Source: Streptomyces nigrescens (GTDB lineage: Bacteria; Actinomycetota; Actinomycetes; Streptomycetales; Streptomycetaceae). From it: a stretch of DNA of 64,000 nucleotides. Location of the stretch: positions 7,750,001-7,814,000 of the forward strand of contig AP026073.1 in assembly GCA_024349765.1 (NCBI GenBank), read 5' to 3'. The notes beneath the pieces were generated by a model that was not told where the DNA came from, did no database searches, and saw only the letters and a list, made by a program, of their open reading frames with translations. The position numbers were made by a program, and so were the translations under genes. Position 1 is the stretch's first letter; each line of letters opens with the position of its first letter. This document shows, one piece after another, positions 1 through 9,030 of the stretch.

Positions 1-1381
1 GCTCGTGCGGCGGCTGGACCGGCTGGTGGAGAAGGGCCGGATCACGGCGGCCGAGCGGGACGCCGCGCGCGACCGCCTCTCCCCCGCCACCGCCCTCGCC
101 GAGCTGGCCGACGCCGCGCTGGTCGTCGAGGCGATCCTGGAGGAACTGAAGCCCAAGCAGGAGCTGTTCAGGTCGCTGGAGGACATCGTCGGCGACGACT
201 GCCTGCTGGCCACCAATACGTCCTCGCTGTCCGTGACCGCGGTCGCCGGCGGCCTGCGCCGCCCCGGCCGCTGCGTGGGCCTGCACTTCTTCAACCCCGC
301 GCCGCTGCTCCCGCTGGTCGAGGTGGTCAGCGGCTTCGCCACGGACGAGGCCGCCGCCACCGCGGCGTACGACACCGCCGCGGCCTGGGGGAAGAAGCCG
401 GTCCGCTGCGCCGACACCCCCGGTTTCATCGTCAACCGCATCGCCCGCCCCTTCTACGCCGAGGCCCTGCGCGCCTACGAGGAGCGCGTCGCCGACCCGG
501 CCACCATCGACGCGGTGCTGCGCGACGGCGCCGGCTTCAAGATGGGGCCGTTCGAGCTGACCGACCTCATCGGGCAGGACGTGAACGAGGCGGTCACCCA
601 CTCCGTGTGGCAGTCCTTCTTCCAGGACCCCAAGTTCACCCCCTCGCTGGCGCAGCGCCGCCTGGTGGAGTCCGGGCTGCACGGCCGCAAGGCGGGGCGC
701 GGCTGGTACGACTACTCCGAGGGCGCCCAGCGGCCCGCGCCGCACACCGCGGAGCCCTGCCCGGCCCCGGAGGCCGTCGCCCTGCACGCGCGGCTGCCCG
801 GCCCCGCCGCGGTGCTCCGCGAGCTGATCGAGGAGGCCGGCATCAAGGTCACCCGCGACCGCACGCCGGGCGAGTCGGAGGGCTTCATCCGGCTGCCCGG
901 CGGGGCCTGCCTCGCGCTCACCAACGGCTACCCGGCGACGAGCGTCGTCTACGGCAGGTACATCCGCTTCGATCTCTCGCTCGACTACCGGGCCGCCACC
1001 CGGATCGCGCTGGCCGCCTCGGAGACCTGTTCCGAGGCGGACGTCGCGGAGGCGGTCGGGCTGTTCCAGGCGCTGGGCAAGGAGGTCAGCGTGATCGGCG
1101 ACGTCCCCGGCATGATCGTCGCCCGGACGGTCGCGATGATCATCGACTTCGCCGTGGACGCCGCCGCCCGCGAGGTGGCCACCCCCGAGGACATCGACAC
1201 GGCCATGCGACTGGGCGTGAACTACCCCGGCGGCCCCATGGAGTGGGTCGAACGGCTCGGCGCCCACTGGGTGTGGGACCTGCTGGACTCGATGCACCAC
1301 CAGAATGCCGGGGGACGCTACGTGCCGTCCTGGGCGCTGCGGCGCCGTGCGGACCTCGAGGAACAGGTGCTCTCATCATGA
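1..1381 (+). CDS. 3-hydroxyacyl-CoA dehydrogenase, 5' end cut by window edge
   Basis: NAD-dependent oxidation of 3-hydroxyacyl-CoA to 3-ketoacyl-CoA, in fatty-acid or phenylacetate-type degradation. The frame is open to the first base, so the true start and the N-terminal NAD-binding glycine loop lie upstream; about 458 residues are visible. TNTSSLSV and HFFNPAPLLPLVEVV are the family signatures near the active site, and GFIVNRI opens the C-terminal domain. A second copy of that domain follows (GMIVAR to NYPGGPMEW near the end), as in PaaH/PaaC-type enzymes of about 500-600 residues. Its stop overlaps the ATG of the TetR gene (ATGA), so the two are co-translated. A PaaH role is plausible but no other paa gene is in view. 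Confidence 0.9.
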   Translation, partial: LVRRLDRLVEKGRITAAERDAARDRLSPATALAELADAALVVEAILEELKPKQELFRSLEDIVGDDCLLATNTSSLSVTAVAGGLRRPGRCVGLHFFNPAPLLPLVEVVSGFATDEAAATAAYDTAAAWGKKPVRCADTPGFIVNRIARPFYAEALRAYEERVADPATIDAVLRDGAGFKMGPFELTDLIGQDVNEAVTHSVWQSFFQDPKFTPSLAQRRLVESGLHGRKAGRGWYDYSEGAQRPAPHTAEPCPAPEAVALHARLPGPAAVLRELIEEAGIKVTRDRTPGESEGFIRLPGGACLALTNGYPATSVVYGRYIRFDLSLDYRAATRIALAASETCSEADVAEAVGLFQALGKEVSVIGDVPGMIVARTVAMIIDFAVDAAAREVATPEDIDTAMRLGVNYPGGPMEWVERLGAHWVWDLLDSMHHQNAGGRYVPSWALRRRADLEEQVLSS

Positions 1382-1968
1382 CCATGGCCAAACGCGACAC
1401 CTATACGCCCGATTCGCTGCTCGCCGTCGCCGTCGAGGTGTTCATCGAGCGCGGCTACGACGGCACCTCCATGGAGCACCTCTCCAAGGCGGCCGGCATC
1501 TCCAAGTCCTCGATCTACCACCACGTGCGCAGCAAGGAAGAGCTGCTGCACCGTGCCATAAGCCGGGCCCTGGACGGCCTCTTCGGCGTGCTGGAGGAGC
1601 CGGCGGCCCTCCAGGGGCGGGCGATCGAGCGGCTGGAGCACGTCACCCGCCGGGTGACCGAGGTGCTGATGGACGAACTCCCCTACGTGACGCTGCTGTT
1701 GAGGGTGCGCGGGAACACGGACACCGAACGGTGGGCCATGGAGCGCCGCCGGGAGTTCGACCACGAGGTCTCCGCCCTCCTCAAGCAGGCCGCCGCCGAC
1801 GGCGACCTGCGGGACGACGTGGACGTCCGGCTCGCCACGAGGCTGCTCTTCGGCATGATCAATTCGATCGTCGAGTGGTACCGGCCCGGGCGGGGCGGCA
1901 CGGCGAGCCGCGACGAGGTCGCCGAGGCCGTGGTGCGCACGGCGTTCGCGGGCCTGCGCCGGCCCTGA
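1378..1968 (+). CDS. TetR-family transcriptional regulator
   Basis: A 196-residue repressor-type protein with an N-terminal helix-turn-helix (about residues 15-60; GYDGTSMEHLSKAAGISKSSIYHHVRSKEEL is spread across it) and an all-helical ligand domain with no assigned ligand. The ATG overlaps the stop of the 3-hydroxyacyl-CoA dehydrogenase gene by four bases, so it is translated from the same transcript. The inference is that it senses an acyl-CoA or aromatic-CoA intermediate and controls its own operon; in actinobacteria TetR proteins beside phenylacetate or fatty-acid genes usually do this. An in-frame ATG two codons later is an alternative start. Confidence 0.9.
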   Translation: MTMAKRDTYTPDSLLAVAVEVFIERGYDGTSMEHLSKAAGISKSSIYHHVRSKEELLHRAISRALDGLFGVLEEPAALQGRAIERLEHVTRRVTEVLMDELPYVTLLLRVRGNTDTERWAMERRREFDHEVSALLKQAAADGDLRDDVDVRLATRLLFGMINSIVEWYRPGRGGTASRDEVAEAVVRTAFAGLRRP

Positions 1969-2042
1969 CGGGGTCCTGTGAGGGCCTGACGTCCTGCGGG
2001 GCCCTGACGGGTCCCTGACGGCCGCCCGCGGCGCCGGGCGGC

Positions 2043-2567
2043 TCACTCCCCCTCGGGCCCGAGATCGGTCTCCTCGAAGACCAGCAGGGTGCGGGTGCTG
2101 AGCACCTCCGGTATCGACTGGATACGGGTGAGGACCAGCTCCCGCAGTTCCCGGTTGTCCTTGGTGTGCACCAGCAGCAGCACATCGAAATCGCCGCTGA
2201 CCAGCGCGATGTGGGTGGCGCCCGGCAGGGCGGTGAGCTGCTTGCGCACGGTCCGCCAGGAGTTCTGCACGATCTTCAGCGTGATGTACGCGGAGGCGCC
2301 CTGGCCTGCCCGCTCCTGGTCGACCTGGGCGCTGAAACCGCGGATCACCCCGTCGTCCATCAGCCGGTTGATGCGCGCGTAGGCATTGGCGCGCGAGACG
2401 TGGACCCGCTCGGCCACGGAGCGTATCGAGGCCCTGCCGTCGGTCTGCAGCATGCGCAGGATCGACCGGTCGATGGTGTCCAGCGGGCGTGCGGCCGGGG
2501 TGGCCGGGGCGGGCGGTTCGGGCGACGGTGGCTGACCGTTGTTATTGGCCATCTGTTCGTCCGGCAT
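2043..2567 (-). CDS. bkdR: Lrp/AsnC-family regulator, probable BkdR
   Basis: A 174-residue Lrp/AsnC-type regulator. After a Pro/Ala-rich N-terminus of about 35 residues comes LDTIDRSILRMLQTDGRAS and the AsnC winged helix, then a C-terminal ligand-binding (RAM) domain. The start at 2567 is chosen because GGGGAGG lies about 9 nt upstream; the frame is open further up but has no comparable site. It is divergent from bkdA copy 1 across about 225 bp, the arrangement described for BkdR in Streptomyces, which controls branched-chain keto-acid dehydrogenase genes. The name rests on family plus position; ligand and sign of regulation are not visible here. Confidence 0.85.
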   Translation of the reverse strand: MPDEQMANNNGQPPSPEPPAPATPAARPLDTIDRSILRMLQTDGRASIRSVAERVHVSRANAYARINRLMDDGVIRGFSAQVDQERAGQGASAYITLKIVQNSWRTVRKQLTALPGATHIALVSGDFDVLLLVHTKDNRELRELVLTRIQSIPEVLSTRTLLVFEETDLGPEGE

Positions 2568-2792
2568 ATGGTCCCGCCTCCCCTTTGTGGACGCCCTGTC
2601 TTCATCTGAAGCTGTGGAGAACCGTTTGTCCACAGGCTGAACCCGCCTGTAGCCAAAATGCATCAGCGACCGAACAATCGGTAGGGAAGGGCTCACCCGC
2701 CCCGACCGGTTTCATCCTGCCCATCCGCCGTCCGCCCACCACCCTTCTGCGGCGCCATCGCGCCACCCCTTCGTACCGAGGAGGTGCTCGTC
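2568..2792. promoter_or_regulatory. bkdR-bkdA divergent promoter region with TGTGGA repeats
   Basis: The 225-bp gap between divergent bkdR and bkdA holds the inverted repeat CTGTGGA (2612-2618) / TCCACAG (2629-2635) with a 10-bp spacer. A further TGTGGAC lies at 2586-2592. Lrp-family proteins bind clustered imperfect repeats, so these are candidate BkdR sites. No clear sigma-70 type -35/-10 pair was recognised. Confidence 0.45.
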
Positions 2793-3983
2793 ATGACGGT
2801 CCTAGAGCAGCCCGGCAGCAGCAGGAACAAGAGCAGCCTGGCCGGCCCGCCGCCCGCGTGGCGCCCGCGCGTCGACCCCGCCCCTCTCCTGCCCGACGAG
2901 GAGCCGTACCGCGTCCTCGGTACGGACGCCGCCGCCCGGCTCGAGTCCGGACTGCTGACCCGGCTGTACGCCCAGCTCGTCCGCGGCCGCCGGTACAACG
3001 CCCAGGCCACCGCCCTGACCCGGCAGGGACGATTGGCGGTCTATCCGTCCTCCACCGGCCAGGAGGCCTGCGAGGTCGCCGCCGCGCTGGCGCTGGAGGA
3101 GCGGGACTGGCTCTTCCCCAGCTACCGCGACACCCTGGCCGCCGTGGCCCGCGGCCTCGACCCCGTCCAGGCACTGACCCTGCTGCGCGGCGACTGGCAC
3201 TGCGGCTACGACCCGCACGAACACCGCATCGCCCCCCTGTGCACCCCGCTGGCCACCCAGCTCCCCCATGCCGTGGGCCTGGCGCACGCCGCCCGCCTCA
3301 AGGGCGACGAGGTGGTGGCGCTGGCCATGGTGGGCGACGGCGGCACGAGCGAGGGCGACTTCCACGAGGCGCTGAACTTCGCGGCGCTCTGGCAGGCCCC
3401 GGTCGTCTTCCTGGTGCAGAACAACGGCTTCGCCATCTCCGTGCCGCTCGCCAAGCAGACCGCCGCGCCCTCCCTCGCCCACAAGGCGGTCGGCTACGGC
3501 ATGCCCGGCCGCCTGGTCGACGGCAACGACGCGCCCGCGATGCACGAAGTGCTCGGCGAGGCCGTCCAGCGCGCCCGCCGGGGCGGCGGCCCCACCCTCG
3601 TCGAGGCCGTCACGTACCGCATCGAGGCGCACACCAACGCCGACGACGCCACCCGCTACCGCACCGACGCCGAGGTCGAGACCTGGCGGGCGCACGACCC
3701 GATAGCCCTGCTGGAGCACGAGCTGGCCGGCCGCGGCCTGCTGACCGACGAGTTCGTCGCCACCACCCGGGAGAGCGCCGAGCAGCTGGCCGCCGACCTG
3801 CGGGAGCGGATGCACGCCGACCCGGTGCTGAACCCGATGGACCTGTTCACCCATGTGTTCGCCGAGCAGACCGGCCAACTGCGCGCCCAGGCGGCGCAGT
3901 TGCGCGCCGAGTTGGACGCCGAGGCCGCCGGACACCCCGAGGACGCCGCGGGCACTGCGCCCGCCGAGGAGGCCAGGCCATGA
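2793..3983 (+). CDS. bkdA: Branched-chain 2-oxo acid dehydrogenase E1 alpha (bkd operon copy 1)
   Basis: The thiamine-diphosphate-dependent E1 alpha subunit decarboxylates the keto acids of Leu, Ile and Val and passes the acyl group to the lipoyl arm of E2. The 396-residue product has the ThDP motif GDGGTSEGDF ending in QNN at about residues 180-212, and the phosphorylation-loop-like segment HTNADDATRYR. The ATG at 2793 follows GAGGAGG at 2778-2784; a GTG at 2784 lies inside that site and is unlikely. The C-terminal 40 residues are an Ala/Glu/Arg-rich helical tail. It is first in an operon with bkdB and bkdC; its TGA overlaps the bkdB ATG. Confidence 0.95.
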   Translation: MTVLEQPGSSRNKSSLAGPPPAWRPRVDPAPLLPDEEPYRVLGTDAAARLESGLLTRLYAQLVRGRRYNAQATALTRQGRLAVYPSSTGQEACEVAAALALEERDWLFPSYRDTLAAVARGLDPVQALTLLRGDWHCGYDPHEHRIAPLCTPLATQLPHAVGLAHAARLKGDEVVALAMVGDGGTSEGDFHEALNFAALWQAPVVFLVQNNGFAISVPLAKQTAAPSLAHKAVGYGMPGRLVDGNDAPAMHEVLGEAVQRARRGGGPTLVEAVTYRIEAHTNADDATRYRTDAEVETWRAHDPIALLEHELAGRGLLTDEFVATTRESAEQLAADLRERMHADPVLNPMDLFTHVFAEQTGQLRAQAAQLRAELDAEAAGHPEDAAGTAPAEEARP

Positions 3984-5014
3984 CGACCACCGCTCCGGCC
4001 ACCGCGCGCAAGCCCGCCACCATGGCGCAGGCGCTGACCCGCGCGCTGCGCGACGCCATGGCCGAGGACCCCGCCGTCCATGTGATGGGCGAGGACGTCG
4101 GCGCCCTGGGCGGCGTCTTCCGCATCACCGACGGCCTGGCCAAGGAGTTCGGCGAGGACCGCTGCACGGACACCGCGCTCGCCGAGGCCGGCATCCTGGG
4201 CACCGCCGTCGGCATGGCGATGTACGGGCTGCGGCCGGTGGTCGAGATGCAGTTCGACGCGTTCGCCTACCCGGCGTTCGAGCAGTTGGTCAGCCATGTC
4301 GCCCGGATGCGCAACCGCACCCGCGGCGCGGTCCCGATGCCGCTGACCATCCGCATCCCCTACGGCGGCGGCATCGGCGGCGTCGAGCACCACAGCGACT
4401 CCTCCGAGGCCTACTACCTCGCCACCCCGGGGCTCCATGTCGTCACCCCGGCCACCGTCGAGGACGCCTACGGACTGCTGCGGGCCGCCATCGCCTCCGA
4501 CGACCCGGTCGTCTTCCTGGAGCCCAAGCGGCTGTACTGGTCGAAGGCCGAGTGGTCGCCGGACGCCCCCACCCCGGTCGCGCCCCTGGGCCGGGCCGAG
4601 ATACGCCGCCGCGGCAGCAGCGCCACCCTGATCACCTACGGCCCCTCGCTGCCCGCCTGCATGGAGGCCGCCGAGGCCGGCCGCGCCGAGGGCTGGGACC
4701 TGGAAGTGGTCGATCTGCGCTCCCTGGTGCCGTTCGACGACGAGACGGTCTGCGCGTCCGTACGGCGCACCGGACGGGCCGTGGTCGTCCATGAGGCCGG
4801 CGGATTCGGCGGCCCCGGCGGGGAGATCGCCGCGCGGATCACCGAGCGCTGCTTCCACCACCTGGAGGCGCCGGTGCTGCGGGTGACCGGCTTCGACATC
4901 CCCTACCCGCCGCCCATGCTGGAGCGGCACCACCTCCCGGGCGTCGACCGGATCCTGGACACCGTCGCGCGCCTGCAGTGGGAGTCGGACTGGACCGAAG
5001 GACGTGGTGCGTGA
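3980..5014 (+). CDS. bkdB: Branched-chain 2-oxo acid dehydrogenase E1 beta (copy 1)
   Basis: E1 beta subunit, 344 residues, which completes the ThDP-binding active site with BkdA. The typical transketolase-like pyrimidine-binding start (ALRDAMAEDPAVHVMGEDVGALGG) is followed by GGGIGGVEHHS near residue 130, EPKRLYW in the middle and a transketolase C-terminal domain with VVHEAGGFGGPGGEIAARI. It overlaps bkdA by four bases (ATGA) and its TGA overlaps the ATG of bkdC, so all three products should be made in equal amounts. The second copy at 20601 is of similar length and shares most motifs. Confidence 0.95.
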   Translation: MTTTAPATARKPATMAQALTRALRDAMAEDPAVHVMGEDVGALGGVFRITDGLAKEFGEDRCTDTALAEAGILGTAVGMAMYGLRPVVEMQFDAFAYPAFEQLVSHVARMRNRTRGAVPMPLTIRIPYGGGIGGVEHHSDSSEAYYLATPGLHVVTPATVEDAYGLLRAAIASDDPVVFLEPKRLYWSKAEWSPDAPTPVAPLGRAEIRRRGSSATLITYGPSLPACMEAAEAGRAEGWDLEVVDLRSLVPFDDETVCASVRRTGRAVVVHEAGGFGGPGGEIAARITERCFHHLEAPVLRVTGFDIPYPPPMLERHHLPGVDRILDTVARLQWESDWTEGRGA

Positions 5015-6474
5015 TGGCCGTGGTCCGTGAATTCACCCTGCCCGACCTGGGGGAGGGCCTCACCGAGGCGACGATCGTGCAGTGGCTGGTCGAGGTCGGC
5101 GAGGTCGTCGCCGTCGACCAGCCGGTGGTCGAGGTCGAGACCGCCAAGGCGATGGTCGAGGTGCCGTGCCCGTACGGCGGCGTGGTGACCGCCCGCTACG
5201 GCGACGAAGGCGTCGAAGTCCCGGTCGGCACCCCCCTGGTGACGGTCGCGGTCGGCGCGGTACCGGACGATCTGGCGGAGCGGGCCCCCACGACGGGCGC
5301 CGCCAACGGGACGGCGACCGCCCCGGAGACACCGGCCGCCGACGCGGCGGAGAACGGCTCCGGCAACGTCCTGGTCGGGTACGGCACGAGCGCGGCCGCG
5401 GCCCGGCGGCGCCGGATCCGCCCCGCGGACGGCGCGCGCCCCGAGACGGGCGGCCCGCAGCCCCCGACCGGAGCGGAGCCCGCCACACCGGCCGAGGAGA
5501 CCGCGGCGGACCGCCCGGCCCGCGCCGCGGACGCCGACGGCCGTACGGTGCCCGTCATCTCGCCGCTGGTGCGCCGCATGGCGCGGGAGAACGACCTGGA
5601 CCTGCGGGAGGTGACGGGCACCGGGCCGGACGGCCTGATCCTCCGTACGGACGTCGAGTCCGCGCTCCGCGTCCGCCGCGAGCGCGCGCCGCAGCCGGCC
5701 ACCGCGGCCGTCCCGGCCGAAGGGACGGTCCCCGCGGGCGCGACCGCCGCCCCTGGTGCCGCCCCAGGCGTCGCCCCCACCGCAGGTGAGGAGCGGATCC
5801 CCCTGCGTGGGATGCTCGGCGCGGCCGCCGAGAAGTTCAGCCGCAGCCGCCGCGAGATCCCCGAGGCGACCTGCTGGGTGGACGCGGACGCCACCGAACT
5901 CCTCGCCGTCCGCCGGGCGATGAACGTCCCCGGCGCCCCCAAGGTGTCGCTGCTCGCGCTGCTGGCCCGGATCACCACGGCCGCGCTGGCGCGCTTCCCG
6001 CAGCTCAACGCCACCGTCGACACCCGCACCCAGGAGATCGTCCGGCTGCCCGCGGTCCATCTCGGCTTCGCCGCGCAGACCGACCGCGGCCTGGTCGTGC
6101 CGGTCGTCCGCGACGCCCAGGCCCGTACGGTCGAGGACCTGTCCGCCGAGATGGCGCGGCTCACGGAGACCGCCCGGGCCGGCGGGCTGTCCCTGGCCGA
6201 GCTGACCCACGGCACCTTCACCCTCAACAACTACGGCGTCTTCGGCGTCGACGGCTCCACTCCGATCATCAACCACCCGGAGGCGGCGATGCTCGGCGTC
6301 GGCCGGATAGCCGCCAAACCGTGGGTGCACGACGGCGAGTTGGCGGTCCGGCAGGTCGTCCAGCTGTCCCTCACCTTCGACCACCGGGTGTGCGACGGCG
6401 GTACCGCGGGCGGCTTCCTGCGGTACGTGGCCGACTGCGTCGAGCGGCCCGCGCTGCTGCTGCGGGGCCTGTGA
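5014..6474 (+). CDS. bkdC: Branched-chain 2-oxo acid dehydrogenase E2, lipoyl acyltransferase (copy 1)
   Basis: E2 core of the complex, 486 residues. It transfers the branched acyl group from lipoamide to CoA. Order: lipoyl domain with the lipoylated lysine at K45 in ETAKA, a long Ala/Pro/Thr linker, a peripheral-subunit-binding domain (SPLVRRMARENDLDL), a second linker and the catalytic acyltransferase domain ending in DHRVCDGG, with H457 and D461 as the catalytic pair. The start overlaps the bkdB stop (TGATG); a GTG one codon upstream at 5011 is equally well placed behind AAGGA at 4998-5002. No E3 gene is nearby, so E3 must be shared from elsewhere. A hairpin follows the stop. Confidence 0.95.
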   Translation: MAVVREFTLPDLGEGLTEATIVQWLVEVGEVVAVDQPVVEVETAKAMVEVPCPYGGVVTARYGDEGVEVPVGTPLVTVAVGAVPDDLAERAPTTGAANGTATAPETPAADAAENGSGNVLVGYGTSAAAARRRRIRPADGARPETGGPQPPTGAEPATPAEETAADRPARAADADGRTVPVISPLVRRMARENDLDLREVTGTGPDGLILRTDVESALRVRRERAPQPATAAVPAEGTVPAGATAAPGAAPGVAPTAGEERIPLRGMLGAAAEKFSRSRREIPEATCWVDADATELLAVRRAMNVPGAPKVSLLALLARITTAALARFPQLNATVDTRTQEIVRLPAVHLGFAAQTDRGLVVPVVRDAQARTVEDLSAEMARLTETARAGGLSLAELTHGTFTLNNYGVFGVDGSTPIINHPEAAMLGVGRIAAKPWVHDGELAVRQVVQLSLTFDHRVCDGGTAGGFLRYVADCVERPALLLRGL

Positions 6475-6478
6475 GCCC

Positions 6479-6520
6479 GGCCCCCTCCGGACCCGGCCCC
6501 CGTCGGGCCCGGAGGGGGCC
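6479..6520 (+). terminator. Hairpin after bkdC
   Basis: Perfect 12-bp stem GGCCCCCTCCGG (6479-6490) and CCGGAGGGGGCC (6509-6520) starts five bases after the bkdC stop. There is no T-run, as is usual for Streptomyces terminators. It separates the bkd operon from the molybdenum cofactor genes. Confidence 0.7.
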
Positions 6521-6565
6521 GCACGACACCTGTGTGAGTGCGCCGAGGCCGGCGATACTCAAGGG

Positions 6566-7450
6566 GTGAACGACCACACCGACCACGACGCGATCGTCCT
6601 GGCCGGCGGCGCGGCACGGCGGCTCGGCGGGGCGGACAAGCCCGCCCTGTCCGTCGGCGGCCGCCCGCTCCTGGACCGGGTCCTCGCCGCCTGCCCGGAT
6701 GCGGCCCGCGCCGTCGTCGTCGGCCCCGCGCGCCCGACCGCCCGCGCCGTGCTGCACGCCCGCGAGGACCCGCCCGGCGGGGGCCCGCTCGCCGCGCTGG
6801 ACGCCGGCCTGCGGCACACCACCGCCCCCACGGTGCTCGTCCTCTCCGCGGACCTGCCGTTCCTGACCGCCGCGACGGTACGCGCCCTGCTGACGTCCGC
6901 CGCCGCTCCGGCGGACGGGGCGCTGCTCCAGGACGCCTCGGGCCGGGACCAGCCGCTGGTCGCGGCCTACCGCACCGAGCCGCTGCGCCGCGCGCTGGCC
7001 CGGATCCGTGCCGAGCACGGCACACCGGCCGGCCTGCCGCTGCGCGCCCTGCTGGCCGGCCTGACGCTCGTCCGGGTCCCTGATCCCACCGCCGGCGCCG
7101 CCTTCGACTGCGACACCTGGGAAGACCTCGGCGCGGCACGCGCCCGGATCAGGGAGCATGGACACGTGCTGGACGAATGGATCACCGCAGTCAAGGCCGA
7201 ACTGGGCATCGACCTCGATGTCGACGTGGCGGCGCTACTCGACCTCGCGCGCGACGCGGCGCACGGCGTGGCCCGCCCGGCCGCGCCGCTGACCACCTTC
7301 CTGATCGGATACGCGGCGGGCCAACAGGGCCGGGACGTCAAGGAACTGACCGACCGGGCCACCGCCCTGGCGAACCGCTGGGCCGCGGAGGCCGAGCCGC
7401 CGGCGGGCTCCGGGGACGCCGCGGGCACCGGAACGAAGCCCGCGGAATGA
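6566..7450 (+). CDS. MobA-like molybdenum cofactor guanylyltransferase fused to DUF6457-like domain
   Basis: A 294-residue fusion. Residues 1 to about 195 are a nucleotidyltransferase of the MobA type with the loop LAGGAARRLGGADKP near residue 12 and LSADLPFL in the middle; MobA attaches GMP from GTP to molybdopterin. The last 90 residues (from about VLDEWITAVKAELGID) are a small helical domain typical of DUF6457. The GTG at 6566 has no usable Shine-Dalgarno spacing (AAGGG abuts it), but GATACT at 6554-6559 could be a -10 giving a leaderless mRNA. Its TGA overlaps the moeA ATG. MobA specificity is inferred from motifs and context. Confidence 0.85.
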   Translation: MNDHTDHDAIVLAGGAARRLGGADKPALSVGGRPLLDRVLAACPDAARAVVVGPARPTARAVLHAREDPPGGGPLAALDAGLRHTTAPTVLVLSADLPFLTAATVRALLTSAAAPADGALLQDASGRDQPLVAAYRTEPLRRALARIRAEHGTPAGLPLRALLAGLTLVRVPDPTAGAAFDCDTWEDLGAARARIREHGHVLDEWITAVKAELGIDLDVDVAALLDLARDAAHGVARPAAPLTTFLIGYAAGQQGRDVKELTDRATALANRWAAEAEPPAGSGDAAGTGTKPAE

Positions 7451-9030
7451 CCGACGGCGAGACCGGCGGGGCGCTCGGCGCCGCCCGGGACGACCGGCAC
7501 GGCGACGACCCGTTCGAGGACGCGCTCGCACTGGCCAACCACACCCGCGCAGCGGCCACCGGCCCGGCCCGGCCCCCCGAACCGGGCCACGGCATCCCGT
7601 CCGTGGGCGGCCCGCCCGCGGCGGCCCCCGGTGCACCCACCGCGCGCGGCAGCCACGACCCGGAGACCGCCACCGGCCCGTCCGGACCTTCCGGCGCCGC
7701 GGACGCCGGCCGGTCCCCGGCCTCGGCTCCACACCACCAGCCGCCCGCCACGCCCTGGCAGCGCGCCCGCGAACTCGCCGCGCACGCCGTCCCCGGCCCG
7801 CCCGCGCCGACGGCCACCCCGCTCGCCGAGGCACTCGGCCGGACGCTCGCGGTCCCGCTGACCGCCCTCACCGACCTGCCGTCGTTCGACACCTCGGCCA
7901 TGGACGGCTGGGCGGTCTCCGGCCCCGGCCCCTGGCGCCTCGACCAGCCCGGGGGCGCCGCCGATCCGGGCATCCTCGCAGGTCAGTCCCCTGCCGAGGC
8001 CCTCCAGGACGGCCATGCCCTCGCGATCGCGACCGGCGCGCGCATCCCGTCCGGCGCCACCGCCGTACTGCGCAGCGAGCACGGCGAGGTACGCGAACTG
8101 CCCGGCGGCGGCCGGCAGCTGCACGCGCCCCGGCCCGTACCGCCGGGCCAGGACATCCGCCCGCGCGGCCAGGAGTGCCGCCGCGGCGACCACCTGCTGC
8201 CCGCCGGCGCGCTGGTGACCCCCGCCGTCCTCGGCCTGGCCGCCGCGGCCGGCTACGACGAGCTGACCGCCTACCCCCGGCCGCGGGCCGAAGTGTTCGT
8301 CCTGGGCGACGAGTTGCTGGACCACGGGCTGCCGCAGGCCGGCCGGATCCGGGACGCGCTCGGACCGATGCTCGGCCCCTGGCTGCAGGCCCTCGGGGTG
8401 GCGGCGGCCGCCCCTCGCCACCTCGCCGATGACGCCGACACGCTGTACGCGGCGCTGGCGGAGTCCACCGCCGACGTGGTGATCACCACCGGTGGCACCG
8501 CCGCGGGTCCGGTCGACCATGTGCATCCGACCCTGCACCGCCTCGGCGCCGAGGTGCTGGTGGACGGCGTGGCGGTGCGCCCCGGGCATCCGATGCTGCT
8601 GGCCCGGCTGGCCCCGCGCCGGCACCTCGTCGGCCTGCCCGGCAACCCCCTCGCCGCGGTGTCCGGGCTCTGCACGCTGGCCGAGCCGCTGCTGCGGAGC
8701 CTCGCCGCCCGCCGGCCGCCCGCCCCGTGCCGTACCCCGCTGACCGCGCCGGTGCACGGGCATCCGCACGACACCCGGCTCGTCCCGGTGGCCTACCGCG
8801 ACGACGAGCGCTACGGCCTGACGGCCGAACCGCTGCACTTCCACGGCCCGGCCATGCTGCGCGGGATCGCCGCCGCCGATGCGCTGGCGGTCGTCCCGCC
8901 CGGCGGCGCCCAGCGCGGCACCGAACTCGAACTCCTGGAACTCCCCTGGTCAGCGGGGTGGTCGGCGGGCGGGCCGGCGGACCGGTCCGCCTTCGGGGAC
9001 CCGTTCGGCCCGGCCGGAGGCGCCGCGTGA
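7447..9030 (+). CDS. moeA: MoeA-like molybdopterin molybdenumtransferase
   Basis: Inserts molybdenum into adenylylated molybdopterin. The 527-residue product is longer than the usual 400-430 because the first 100 residues are a Pro/Ala/Gly-rich low-complexity extension. The MoeA core then begins at WQRARELAAHAVP, with FDTSAMDGWAV, the ATGARIPSGATAV segment and the MoCF-binding domain VVITTGGTAAGPVDHV and HLVGLPGNPLAAVSG. It starts in an ATGA overlap with the MobA-like gene and ends overlapping the GTG of the channel gene, so three genes are coupled. The core domains are intact. Confidence 0.92.
   Translation: MTDGETGGALGAARDDRHGDDPFEDALALANHTRAAATGPARPPEPGHGIPSVGGPPAAAPGAPTARGSHDPETATGPSGPSGAADAGRSPASAPHHQPPATPWQRARELAAHAVPGPPAPTATPLAEALGRTLAVPLTALTDLPSFDTSAMDGWAVSGPGPWRLDQPGGAADPGILAGQSPAEALQDGHALAIATGARIPSGATAVLRSEHGEVRELPGGGRQLHAPRPVPPGQDIRPRGQECRRGDHLLPAGALVTPAVLGLAAAAGYDELTAYPRPRAEVFVLGDELLDHGLPQAGRIRDALGPMLGPWLQALGVAAAAPRHLADDADTLYAALAESTADVVITTGGTAAGPVDHVHPTLHRLGAEVLVDGVAVRPGHPMLLARLAPRRHLVGLPGNPLAAVSGLCTLAEPLLRSLAARRPPAPCRTPLTAPVHGHPHDTRLVPVAYRDDERYGLTAEPLHFHGPAMLRGIAAADALAVVPPGGAQRGTELELLELPWSAGWSAGGPADRSAFGDPFGPAGGAA

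Noticed and set aside
607-1377. Long N-terminal extension of the TetR protein
   Set aside because: It is an Arg/Ala/Gly-rich out-of-frame reading of the dehydrogenase gene; the protein begins at 1378.
2489-3979. Extension of bkdB upstream through bkdA
   Set aside because: Shadow frame of bkdA; family length and ATGA coupling set the start at 3980.
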